NCBI GenBank assembly: GCA_040772665.1
Contig: JAXGXT010000002.1
Span: 337,451-401,450, forward strand
Reading direction: 5' to 3'
Length of the DNA: 64,000 nucleotides
Source: JAXGXT01 sp040772665
Lineage (GTDB): Bacteria; Bacillota; Clostridia; Lachnospirales; Anaerotignaceae
Position numbers and translations under genes: made by a program. The stretch's first letter is position 1. Every line of letters begins with the position of its first letter. This document shows, one piece after another, positions 34,413 to 42,946 of the stretch. Below the pieces are notes generated by a model, which worked only from the letters and a program-made list of their open reading frames with translations, made no database searches and had not been told where the DNA came from.

Positions 34413-35747
34413 TTATAACAAAATTATAATTACCATGCACATAGTAAGTGCTTGCTTACCACAAGTGCAGCATTTTTTAAAATGCTTATCAAGGTTATAA
34501 GCAACCCTCGGAAGATATCCTAAGTCTTCAAGCAAAGTAAAAAGCGGAAAAAATATTGCCATGGGAGGAAGCATTACTGAAACAACCCATGCAAGCGTTC
34601 TGTAGACACCCAAAACAATAGCCCCATGAAGCCATTTAGGGGCATTAAAAAAAATAAACAGTGCTGTTAGCTTATCTTGAAAAGTAAAAAACAGTTTTGA
34701 AAGAAGCTGGGAAGGATAGTTTGCTCCTGATATTGTTAACCAAAAAATTAAGGCTAAAGTCATAAGCATTATAGGATATCCGCTTATTTTGTTTGTAAGT
34801 ATTTTATCGATTTTTCTGTCTGTTTCATTATAATTGTTGTTTTCAAACAAAACTGTACCTTTGCAGATTTTCTCTACAGTTTTAACAATACCAAAAACAA
34901 TCTTATCTTTTAAAACCTCGGAGTTTATTTTTTCTTTATTTAATATGAAATTGATATTTTCAAGTGCAGATATAAGTTCTGTATTGGAAAACAAATTTTC
35001 ACCAATATAATCTTTCAATTCTTTAATAAGAAGTTTATCATTTTCAATAAGTTTAAGGGCAAGCCATCTGAGGTTGATTTTCTTTTCTAAGTTTTCATCT
35101 GATTTTAAAATAGGCATTAACAAACTTATTGCTTCTTCTATAGGCTTATCATAAGTAACTTTTATTTGTTTTTGTTTATTTTCATTTTCTGAAAAAACAT
35201 CTAAAGATTCTTTAAGTTTATCTAATGTTTTCTTTTTTCTTGCCGTAACTCCTACAACAGGAACACCTAATTTTTTTGACAGCTCGTTTATATTTATTTT
35301 TATATTTTTCCGTTTTGCTTCATCCATAAGGTTTATGCATATCAAAACATTGCTGGAAACTTCCATTATCTGAAGGGCAAGGTTTAGATTTCTTTCAAGG
35401 CATGTGGCATCGCAAACAACAACTATAACATCAGGCTCACCAAAACAGATAAAGTTTCTCGCAACTTCTTCTTCCGCAGAATGTGCCATAAGCGAATATG
35501 TTCCGGGTATATCCACAAAAACGTAGGAGTTTTTTGATGTTGAACAATACCCTTGAGCGCTTACCACTGTTTTTCCGGGCCAGTTGCCTGTATGTTGATT
35601 CATTCCTGTAAGATTATTAAAAACAGTGCTTTTGCCTACATTTGGATTTCCCGCTAAAGCTATAACTTTGTCATTTTCATTTTGCTTTTTTATAGAAAAT
35701 TCGTAATTAACTGCTTTTATTCCAACGGAATTATTTGTTAGTCCCAT
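34413..35747 (-). pseudogene. feoB: Second feoB, truncated at its C-terminal half
   Basis: 444 codons. The N-terminal G domain is complete (GNPNVGKST, DIPGTYSL, NLMDEAKRK), the helical domain and first membrane helices are present, then similarity ends at KQALTMCM, where FeoB proteins of this group continue with GFGCNAAG and about 200 more residues; here the frame ends in VIIILL and stop. The break is at about 34433. A good ribosome binding site (GGAGG) and start remain. Without the second gate domain it can hardly transport iron; it may be a pseudogene or at most a soluble/membrane-anchored GTPase fragment. It is much diverged from the intact feoB at 5230-7380. Confidence 0.85.
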
Positions 35748-35768
35748 TTTGTTCCTCCGTTTAAATTA

Positions 35769-36002
35769 TTATATATATACTAAAATATTTTTGCAGTCTT
35801 CAAAACGCAAAGCGATTACAGCACCTCTTATTAAAAAAGCTGTGGGATCTCCCGAAGGGCTTTTCCCTATGCATTCAATTTCTGTGTTTTCTACAAGCCC
35901 TATATCAAGCAGTCTTCTTCTTATACTTCCCATCGAAAGCAGCTGTTTCACGGTTGCTTTTTCTCCTACATTAATTTCACTTAAGTTATAATATTTTTTC
36001 AT
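35769..36002 (-). CDS. feoA: FeoA domain protein (third copy)
   Basis: 77 residues from ATG 36002; an ATG at 36011 sits in the ribosome binding site GGGGATGG. FeoA core: GSIRRRLLDIGLVENTEIEC, then SPSGDPTAFLIRGAVIALR. Placed 21 bp before the truncated feoB and divergent from the DtxR-family repressor gene. Intact, although its partner is broken. Confidence 0.9.
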   Translation of the reverse strand: MKKYYNLSEINVGEKATVKQLLSMGSIRRRLLDIGLVENTEIECIGKSPSGDPTAFLIRGAVIALRFEDCKNILVYI

Positions 36003-36022
36003 AAATACCATCCCCGTTTAAT

Positions 36023-36044
36023 AAGTTTTAGTGTAAGGAAACTT
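36023..36044. promoter_or_regulatory. Inverted repeat AAGTTT-N10-AAACTT between feoA and repressor gene
   Basis: A 22-bp dyad with 6-bp arms and inner sequence TAGTGTAAGG, in the divergent intergenic region. Its right half AAGGAAACTT resembles, from memory, MntR-type operator halves. It is unlike the GTTAG-N6-CTAAC dyads of the other feo operon. Binding is inferred. Confidence 0.45.
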
Positions 36045-36116
36045 TATTATGATGATAGTATATTTTATTTGTACAGCTTTTGTTACATCAATTTCAATGA
36101 TAAGAGAGGTTTATGT

Positions 36117-36560
36117 ATGGAGGGAAAGAGGTATCACACCTTAAAAGGATATCAAATAAATGACAAAAACATTTTAACGTCGTCTATGGAAGATTATCTT
36201 GAAATGATTTTAAGAATGTTTAAAACAGCAGAAACCATAAGAATTACAGATTTAGCAAAAAACTTAAATGTCAGACCTTCCTCTGCTTCTAAAATGGCAA
36301 ATAACTTAATGGAATTGGGATTTATTGATTTTAAGAAATACGGAAGTATTATTCTTACTGAAAAAGGCAAAGCCGCAGGGGAATATTTACTTTTTAGGCA
36401 TAATGTTGTTCATGGTTTTTTATGTGTTTTAAATGAAACTGAAAATGAAACAGAACAAACTGAAAAAATTGAACACTTCCTTAATAAAAAAACAATATAT
36501 AATTTAAAAACCTTGACTGAAAAAATGAAATCAGAATGGTTTAAGGTTAATCTTAAATAA
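36117..36560 (+). CDS. DtxR/MntR-family metal-dependent repressor
   Basis: 147 residues from ATG 36117 (AGAGAGG upstream). N-terminal winged helix: SSMEDYLEMI, RITDLAKNLNVRPSSASKMA, then RHNVVHGFL and EKIEHFL. Aligned by eye with Bacillus MntR (142 residues), the six metal ligands are all kept: Asp and Glu of MEDYLE (D8, E11), His of RHN (H77), and Glu, Glu, His of TEKIEH (E99, E102, H103). DtxR/IdeR proteins have Met and Cys at two of these places. There is no SH3-like third domain. It may control the divergent feoA/feoB remnant, itself, and perhaps the intact feo operon. Confidence 0.88.
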   Translation: MEGKRYHTLKGYQINDKNILTSSMEDYLEMILRMFKTAETIRITDLAKNLNVRPSSASKMANNLMELGFIDFKKYGSIILTEKGKAAGEYLLFRHNVVHGFLCVLNETENETEQTEKIEHFLNKKTIYNLKTLTEKMKSEWFKVNLK

Positions 36561-36657
36561 TTAAATCTACAATTGCCAATACAAATCAAAAAAATATGGC
36601 ATGGTTTAAAATTATATGGTACTATAAGAAAAAGCTTTTATTCAGGGAGGTTAAAAG

Positions 36658-37932
36658 ATGAATAACATAGAAACAAAGTGTATACATGAAGGCTGGAAAC
36701 CTGAAAAAGGGGCGCCAAGACAAATGCCTATTTATCAAAGCACCACCTTTAAATATGATACAAGTGACGAGATGGGAAAACTTTTTGACTTAGAGGAATC
36801 GGGATATTTTTATTCCAGACTTCAAAACCCAACAAATGACATGGTGGCTGCAAAAATTTGCGCAATGGAAGGCGGAGTTGCGGCTATGCTTACTTCTTCG
36901 GGGCAAGCGGCTAACTTCTTTGCCATATTTAATATTTGTGAAGCAGGAGATCACTTTATTGCTGCTTCTTCAATTTATGGAGGAACATTTAATTTATTTG
37001 GCATTACCATGAAAAAGATGGGGATAGAATGCACTTTTGTAGACCAGGAGCTTTCGGAAGAAGAATTGGCAAAATATTTTAAACCAAACACAAAAGCCCT
37101 CTTTGGTGAAACAATTACAAACCCCACTGTTTCTGTTTTGGATATAGAAAAGTTTGCAAGACTTGCAAAAGCTCACGGAGTGCCTCTTATTATTGATAAC
37201 ACCTTTGCAACACCAATTAATTGCAGACCTTTTGAATGGGGTGCGGATATTGTTACTCACTCAACAACAAAATATATGGATGGACATGCCGTTGGAGTTG
37301 GCGGATGCATTGTTGACAGCGGAAATTTTGACTGGCTTAAGTATGCTGAAAAGTTCCCGGGTTTAACAACACCAGACCATTCATATCATGATTTAGTTTA
37401 TGCTGAAAAATTTGGTAAGGGAGCATATATAACAAAAGCAACTTCTCAGCTTATGAGAGATTTAGGTGCAATTCAATCACCTCAAAACGCTTTTTATTTA
37501 AACATGGGTCTTGAAAGCCTTCATCTTAGAATGGAAAGACATTGTTCAAATGCATTGGCTGTTGCTAAATTTTTAAAAGATCATGAAAAGGTGGCATGGG
37601 TAAGCTATCCTGACCTTGAGGATGATAAATACAATGAGCTTGCAAAAAAGTATCTTCCCAAAGGCTCTTGCGGGGTGCTTTCTTTTGGTATAAAAGGGGG
37701 AAGGGATATATCTGTTAATTTTATGGACAAGCTAAAAATTGCATCCATAGTTACTCATGTGGCAGACAGTAAAACATGCCTTCTTCACCCGGCAAGCCAC
37801 ACCCACAGACAGCTTACAGAAGAACAGCTTAAAGAAGCGGGAATTGCTGCCGATTTAATAAGGTTTTCTGTTGGAGTTGAAAATGTTAATGACATTATTG
37901 AAGATTTAAAAAATGCTTTTGAGCAAATCTAA
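36658..37932 (+). CDS. metY: O-acetylhomoserine sulfhydrylase / Cys-Met metabolism PLP enzyme
   Basis: 424 residues, PLP-dependent. Seen: TKCIHEGWKPEKGAPRQMPI, YSRLQNPTNDMVAAKI, SSGQAANFFAI, IIDNTFATPINCRPFEWGAD, and the PLP Lys in VTHSTTKYMDGHA. The length and the long insertion (PDHSYHDLVYAEKFGKGAY) are those of O-acetylhomoserine (thiol)-lyase, making homocysteine or methionine from sulfide or methanethiol. Ribosome binding site AGGGAGG. No S-box or other methionine riboswitch is visible in the 97-bp upstream gap. Confidence 0.93.
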   Translation: MNNIETKCIHEGWKPEKGAPRQMPIYQSTTFKYDTSDEMGKLFDLEESGYFYSRLQNPTNDMVAAKICAMEGGVAAMLTSSGQAANFFAIFNICEAGDHFIAASSIYGGTFNLFGITMKKMGIECTFVDQELSEEELAKYFKPNTKALFGETITNPTVSVLDIEKFARLAKAHGVPLIIDNTFATPINCRPFEWGADIVTHSTTKYMDGHAVGVGGCIVDSGNFDWLKYAEKFPGLTTPDHSYHDLVYAEKFGKGAYITKATSQLMRDLGAIQSPQNAFYLNMGLESLHLRMERHCSNALAVAKFLKDHEKVAWVSYPDLEDDKYNELAKKYLPKGSCGVLSFGIKGGRDISVNFMDKLKIASIVTHVADSKTCLLHPASHTHRQLTEEQLKEAGIAADLIRFSVGVENVNDIIEDLKNAFEQI

Positions 37933-37969
37933 GCAAATCAATAATTTTAGAAACAACTAATTTAAGCAT

Positions 37970-38015
37970 AAAAAAAGAGCATATTATACAACTGTTTATG
38001 TTATGTAATATGCTC
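37970..38015 (-). terminator. Terminator of the alarmone synthetase gene
   Basis: GAGCATATTA / TAATATGCTC, with seven T on the minus strand, 10 bp after the stop codon at 38025. Confidence 0.75.
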
Positions 38016-38024
38016 TGTGTTTAT

Positions 38025-38783
38025 TTAACTGAATTTGGATTTCATAAACCCGTTTCCAAGCTTTTCTAACTTGCTTTGAAAATCCTCAGGTTCATTATCT
38101 GCGTTTTCATCAATTTGTTTTCTTATATCCTGCATATCCATATCCACAGTAGATATAATTTCTGCACATTCAAAAAGCTTCCTTGAAATTTCTTCTTCAT
38201 TTTTTATATTCTTCTTATACCTAAGCTGATGCTCAAGACTTGCCCAAAAATCCATTGCTATGGTACGAAGCTGTATTTCAACTTTCATATTTTCTTTTCT
38301 GTCTGAGAAAAAAACAGGTATTTCAACTATCATATGATAGCTTCTGTAGCCGTTTGGTTTTGGGTTTTTAATATAATCCTTAACACCTATAAGCTTTACG
38401 TCGTCTTGGCATATAAACATGTCTGCAACCTGATAAATATCATCAATAAAGGAGCAGATTACTCTAACTCCTGCAACGTCATTAAGGTTTTCAAATATGG
38501 AAACGGGAGAAACGTCAAGATTGTGCCGTTCAAGTTTTTCTAATATACTTACAGGATTTTTAACCCTATGGGTAATTGATTCTATGGGGTTTCTTTTATT
38601 TCGAATCATAATGTCGTCATTTAAAATCTGAAATTTCGTTATTACTTCCTTTATTGCAGAACTATACATCATCATCATAACTTGAAACTGTATTGTTTGA
38701 TCAATAAATGCTTCTGCAGTCATTGGGCTGATTTGTATTTTTTCTTCAGACCTTCTTACAGGAATATGGTTAAGTTCATTCAT
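38025..38783 (-). CDS. Small alarmone synthetase, RelA/SpoT synthetase domain only
   Basis: 252 residues from the ATG at 38783 (AAAGGAG 9 bases upstream; an earlier start at 38834 is rejected). RelA_SpoT nucleotidyltransferase motifs: HRVKNPVSILEKLERH, NDVAGVRVICSFIDDIY, KDYIKNPKPNGYRSYHMIVE, and VEIQLRTIAMDFWASLEHQL (synthetase Glu and Gln). There is no HD hydrolase, TGS or ACT domain, so it makes (p)ppGpp and cannot degrade it. Corresponds to RelQ/RelP-type proteins. Stands alone with its own terminator. Confidence 0.93.
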   Translation of the reverse strand: MNELNHIPVRRSEEKIQISPMTAEAFIDQTIQFQVMMMMYSSAIKEVITKFQILNDDIMIRNKRNPIESITHRVKNPVSILEKLERHNLDVSPVSIFENLNDVAGVRVICSFIDDIYQVADMFICQDDVKLIGVKDYIKNPKPNGYRSYHMIVEIPVFFSDRKENMKVEIQLRTIAMDFWASLEHQLRYKKNIKNEEEISRKLFECAEIISTVDMDMQDIRKQIDENADNEPEDFQSKLEKLGNGFMKSKFS

Positions 38784-38908
38784 TTTAAAAGTCTCCTTTG
38801 TGATTTTAATTTTGACAAATTTCTTTGCAATCACTTATTAAAACACTGAATATTCCTAATTATACCACAAAAGATTTAAAATAAAATGAACATAATGTAA
38901 AAAGTATA

Positions 38909-38940
38909 GAGGAATAACTCATATTTTAGAATTATTCCTC
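38909..38940 (-). terminator. Terminator after aspS
   Basis: GAGGAATAA / TTATTCCTC, followed on the minus strand by TATACTTTTTAC. Confidence 0.7.
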
Positions 38941-38947
38941 CATAACT

Positions 38948-40675
38948 TTATCTTATTTTAATATTAGCTTCTTTAAGTTGTTTTTCCGAAACTTCACCCG
39001 GGGCATTCATCATTAAGTCTTGTGCGTTTCCGTTAAGAGGAAATGCAATAACATCTCTTATTGTTTCTTCTTCGGTAATAAGCATAATCATTCTGTCAAG
39101 GCCTGGAGCCATGCCTGCATGAGGAGGTGCTCCATATTGGAATGCAGTATATAATGCACCAAAACGCTCTTTGAGAACGCTTTCGTCATAGCCGGCTATT
39201 TCAAAGGCTTTTTTCATAATTTCAGGGTTATGGTTTCTGACAGCCCCTGAAGATAACTCAACACCGTTGCAAACTATATCGTATTGATATGCAAGAATTT
39301 CCAATGGGTCTTTATTAAGAAGTGCATCCATACCTCCTTGAGGCATTGAAAAGGGGTTATGTGTAAAGTCAATTTTCTTTTCATCGCTGTTATATTCATA
39401 CATAGGAAAATCAACAATATAGCAAAACTCAAAAGCCTCCTTATCTATAATTTCAAGGGTTTCGCCAAGCCAAGTTCTTATTTCACCTGAAAAACGATTA
39501 ACAAGGTTAGGGCTGTCGCAAACAAAGAAAACAGTTTCGTTATCTTTCATCTTTGTCAGATTTATTAATTCCTGTCTTTGACTGTCGGAAAGGAATTTAG
39601 CAATAGGGCCTTTAAATTCATCTCCTGAAAGTGTTAAATATCCAAGGCCTTTCATGCCTATACTTGTTGCAAATTTAAGTGAGTTTTCAAAAAACTTCTT
39701 TGAGCATGATGAACAATCGGCAACAATTCCACGAACAGGCTTACCCTTAAAAAGAGGAAAGTCAACATCAGCGAAAAATGAAGTTAAGTCTTGTATAAAA
39801 AGCGGATTTCTCAAATCAGGTTTATCTGTTCCGTATTTAAGAATGGCATCTTTATATGCAATTCTTTTAAAAGGTGCAGGAGAAATCTTTTTGCTGCTAA
39901 ATTCACGAAATGTATCATAAAGCACGTTTTCAGCCACTTGAAAAACATCTTCTTGTGTTGCGAATGCCATTTCAAAATCAAGCTGATAAAACTCACCTGG
40001 AGATCTGTCTTGTCTTGCATCTTCATCTCTAAAGCAAGGAGCAATTTGAAAATATTTATCAAAGCCTGAAACCATTAAAAGCTGTTTAAACTGTTGCGGT
40101 GCTTGAGGAAGGGCATAAAATTTACCTTTATGTTTTCTGCTTGGAACAAGATAATCCCTTGCACCCTCAGGGGATGAGGCAGTAAGTATAGGTGTGTGAA
40201 TTTCACAAAAGCCAAGTTCCTCCATTTTTCTTCTTAAATAGCTCATAATTTTTGAACGGATAAGAATGTTATTATGAATTTTAGGGTTTCTTAAGTCAAG
40301 ATATCTGTATTTTAATCTGACATCTTCTTTTGTTGATATGGATTCGCTTATTTCAAAAGGAATCATACTTTTGCTTTTACCTAAAATCTCAAGACTTTCA
40401 GCAACAACTTCAATAAGCCCTGTTTCGATTTTTTTGTTTATAGTTTCATCATCTCTTTGAGAAACTTTGCCCTTAATTGAAACAACTGTTTCTTTATTTA
40501 CACCATCAAGCAAAGCATCGTTGTGTAAAACAACTTGTGTAATACCATACTGATCTCTTAAGTCTATAAACTTAACACCGCCATGATCTCTTATTGTGTC
40601 TACCCAGCCTGCAAGCTGAACCTCTGAATTAATATTGTCTTGTCTAAGCTCATTGCATAAATGCGTTCTGTACAT
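38948..40675 (-). CDS. aspS: Aspartyl-tRNA synthetase
   Basis: 575 residues, bacterial type class IIb synthetase. OB-fold anticodon domain (VQLAGWVDTIRDHGGVKFIDLRDQ), class II motif 2 (FRDEDARQDRSPGEFYQLDFE), GAD insertion, and motif 3 (APGLDRMIMLI). T-box controlled. It is divergent from gatCAB, which suggests, but does not prove, a non-discriminating AspRS feeding Asp-tRNA-Asn to the amidotransferase. Confidence 0.96.
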   Translation of the reverse strand: MYRTHLCNELRQDNINSEVQLAGWVDTIRDHGGVKFIDLRDQYGITQVVLHNDALLDGVNKETVVSIKGKVSQRDDETINKKIETGLIEVVAESLEILGKSKSMIPFEISESISTKEDVRLKYRYLDLRNPKIHNNILIRSKIMSYLRRKMEELGFCEIHTPILTASSPEGARDYLVPSRKHKGKFYALPQAPQQFKQLLMVSGFDKYFQIAPCFRDEDARQDRSPGEFYQLDFEMAFATQEDVFQVAENVLYDTFREFSSKKISPAPFKRIAYKDAILKYGTDKPDLRNPLFIQDLTSFFADVDFPLFKGKPVRGIVADCSSCSKKFFENSLKFATSIGMKGLGYLTLSGDEFKGPIAKFLSDSQRQELINLTKMKDNETVFFVCDSPNLVNRFSGEIRTWLGETLEIIDKEAFEFCYIVDFPMYEYNSDEKKIDFTHNPFSMPQGGMDALLNKDPLEILAYQYDIVCNGVELSSGAVRNHNPEIMKKAFEIAGYDESVLKERFGALYTAFQYGAPPHAGMAPGLDRMIMLITEEETIRDVIAFPLNGNAQDLMMNAPGEVSEKQLKEANIKIR

Positions 40676-40717
40676 AAATTTATTCCTCCTAAAATTAGTG
40701 CCTCGGGCTTATTTAAA

Positions 40718-40955
40718 ATAAAAAAAGCCCGAAAACCAAAAAAATGATTTTCGGGACGAGTTATTAAACTTTAACCCGTGGTGCCACCCGTATTGGTGTA
40801 AAAATACACCCTCTTTTAAATAATTTTTAATTTTAAAATGAAAGAATGTTCCCAAGCTTACTACTCATCTGCTTTATGCTTACAGCCAAAGGCATAAATT
40901 CTCTGTCAGACTTTCCTAAAAAGCTGAGTTTCTTACATATGATATTTATCATTAG
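40718..40955 (-). promoter_or_regulatory. T-box riboswitch leader of aspS
   Basis: Minus strand T-box core GGGTGGCACCACGG (40776-40789), then terminator CCCGAAAATCA / TGGTTTTCGGG with seven T (40718-40755). Stem I marks (AGAGAATTT, GGCTGTAAG) lie at about 40880-40915. A GAT triplet at 40867-40869 (ATC on plus) is a candidate specifier for Asp. GAU, not GAC, would be somewhat unusual, so this reading is tentative. Confidence 0.88.
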
Positions 40956-40958
40956 TAA

Positions 40959-40987
40959 ATGTTATTAAATTAATGAACGTTTGTCAA
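40959..40987 (-). promoter_or_regulatory. Promoter of the aspS T-box transcript
   Basis: Minus strand TTGACA, 17-bp spacer, TAACAT. Confidence 0.75.
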
Positions 40988-41166
40988 GGGGATTTTCATA
41001 AGAATTTAAAAATATAAAGTCTGTAATGCCATGTCAGGCTTTAAAAAAAATAAGGGAAACATTGATTTTGAAAAAACATTGTGATATTCTATAAAACAGA
41101 ATTATTTTGATATATTTGATAAATAGTAGAGCATAAGTTTGTAAGTTTATACGAGAGGAAGATATT

Positions 41167-41454
41167 ATGAAAATTACGGATGAAATGATTGATTACATCG
41201 GTGTTCTTGCCCGTCTTAAAATTCATGAAAAAGAAAGAGAAAAGACAAAAAATGAACTTGAAAAGATAATTAATTATATTGATACATTAAATGAGCTTGA
41301 CACTTCAAATGTGGATGCCATGAGTCATGCATTTCCTTTAAAAAATGTTTTTAGAGAAGATGTTGTTTTACCGTCAACAGACAGAGAAATTATAACATCA
41401 AATGCACCAAACAGAAAAGACGGTTGTTTTAAAGTGCCTAAAGCAGTTGACTAA
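41167..41454 (+). CDS. gatC: Asp/Glu-tRNA amidotransferase subunit C
   Basis: 95 residues. GatC binds GatA and stabilises the complex: IDYIGVLARLKIHEKEREK, ELEKIINYIDTLNELDTSNV, HAFPLKNVFREDVV. Ribosome binding site GAGAGGAAG. First gene of gatC-gatA-gatB with 18- and 4-bp gaps, a single operon. Confidence 0.95.
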   Translation: MKITDEMIDYIGVLARLKIHEKEREKTKNELEKIINYIDTLNELDTSNVDAMSHAFPLKNVFREDVVLPSTDREIITSNAPNRKDGCFKVPKAVD

Positions 41455-41472
41455 AGAGGGGAGCAATTTTAT

Positions 41473-42942
41473 ATGGATTTAATTAATATGCCTGCCTTAG
41501 AGGCTGGTCGAAAAATCAAAGCTAAAGAAATAGGTGTTGTTGAAATCACAAAAACCGTTCTTGAAAATATAGAAAAAACAGACAAAGAATACAATGCTTT
41601 TATAGGCGTTTGCAAAGACGAAGCCTTAAAGCAGGCTGAAAATGTTCAAAAAGGAATTAATGACGGAACGCTTATATCACCTCTTGCAGGAGTTCCAATG
41701 GCTTTAAAAGACAATATGTGCACAAAGGGAATTTTAACAACCTGTTCCTCAAAAACCCTTGAAAACTTTAAACCCACATATACTGCAACAGCAGTTAACA
41801 AGCTTTTTGATGCAGGGGCAATAATGGTTGGAAAGCTTAATATGGATGAATTTGCCATGGGTTCTACTTGTGAAACTTCTTATTTTGGAACCGCTTTTAA
41901 TCCGTGGAATAAAGAAAGAATATCCGGGGGTTCAAGCGGCGGTTCTGCTGTTGCAGTTGCTGCTGAAGAAATATTTTATTCCCTTGGCTCAGATACAGGC
42001 GGCTCAATCCGTCAGCCCGCATCCTTTTGTGGTGTAACGGGAATTAAACCCACATACGGAACTGTTTCTCGTTATGGTCTTATTTCTTATGCATCTTCCC
42101 TTGACCAGATTGGCCCTATAGGAAAAACGGTTGAAGACGTTGCAGAGGTTTTAAACGTAATATCAGGCTATGACCCTAAAGACAGCACATCTGTAAACAA
42201 AGGAAACTTAAACATTTTACTCGACAATAACATTAAGGGTAAAAAAATCGGAATTCCAAGACAATATTTTGCAGAAGGGTTAAACCCCGAGGTTAAAGAA
42301 CATGTTCTTGCGGCGGTAAAAAAACTTGAAAGCCTTGGAGCTGTAATAGAAGAATTTGACATGCCTGAATTAAAGTATGCAATGCCTGCCTATTATATAA
42401 TTGCATGTGCCGAGGCAAGCAGCAATCTTTCTAAATTTGACGGAATCAAATACGGATATTCATCACCTAAGTTTGAAGATTTAACAGACCTTTATTATAG
42501 TTCAAGAACAGAAGGCTTTGGGGAAGAGGTTCAAAGAAGGGTTATGATTGGAGCTTTTGTTTTATCCAGCGGATATTATGATGCTTATTATATAAAAGCA
42601 TTAAAAGCAAAAGCAATAATCAAACAAAGCTTTGACCGTGCCTTTGAAAAGTATGACTGTGTTTTAAGTCCCACAACACCAACAACTGCAACAAAAATAG
42701 GGGAAAGCCTAAACGACCCTCTTAAAATGTATTTGGGAGATATTTACACTGTTTCTGTAAACCTTGCTGGAATTCCGTCAATGGTTGTTCCATGCGGTTT
42801 TGATAAAGAGGGGCTTCCTGTTGGGCTTCAGCTTATGGGTAAAGCATTTGATGAAAACACAATAATGAATATTGGATATGCTTTCCAGCAATCAACTGAT
42901 TATCATACAAAAAGACCTGTTTTGACAGGAAAGGAGGTTTAA
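41473..42942 (+). CDS. gatA: Asp/Glu-tRNA amidotransferase subunit A
   Basis: 489 residues. Amidase-signature enzyme that frees ammonia from glutamine. Triad visible: Lys in MALKDNMCTKG, Ser in SDTGGSIRQPA, and Ser in the same amidase loop after SGGSSGGSAVAV. The C-terminus SPTTPTTATKIGE and NLAGIPSMVVPCGF complete the fold. Ribosome binding site GAGGGGAGC. Confidence 0.97.
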   Translation: MDLINMPALEAGRKIKAKEIGVVEITKTVLENIEKTDKEYNAFIGVCKDEALKQAENVQKGINDGTLISPLAGVPMALKDNMCTKGILTTCSSKTLENFKPTYTATAVNKLFDAGAIMVGKLNMDEFAMGSTCETSYFGTAFNPWNKERISGGSSGGSAVAVAAEEIFYSLGSDTGGSIRQPASFCGVTGIKPTYGTVSRYGLISYASSLDQIGPIGKTVEDVAEVLNVISGYDPKDSTSVNKGNLNILLDNNIKGKKIGIPRQYFAEGLNPEVKEHVLAAVKKLESLGAVIEEFDMPELKYAMPAYYIIACAEASSNLSKFDGIKYGYSSPKFEDLTDLYYSSRTEGFGEEVQRRVMIGAFVLSSGYYDAYYIKALKAKAIIKQSFDRAFEKYDCVLSPTTPTTATKIGESLNDPLKMYLGDIYTVSVNLAGIPSMVVPCGFDKEGLPVGLQLMGKAFDENTIMNIGYAFQQSTDYHTKRPVLTGKEV

Positions 42943-42946
42943 GCAT

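Noticed and set aside
36561..36657. SAM (S-box) riboswitch before metY
   Set aside because: The interval is only 97 bp, AT-rich, with none of the S-box conserved core.
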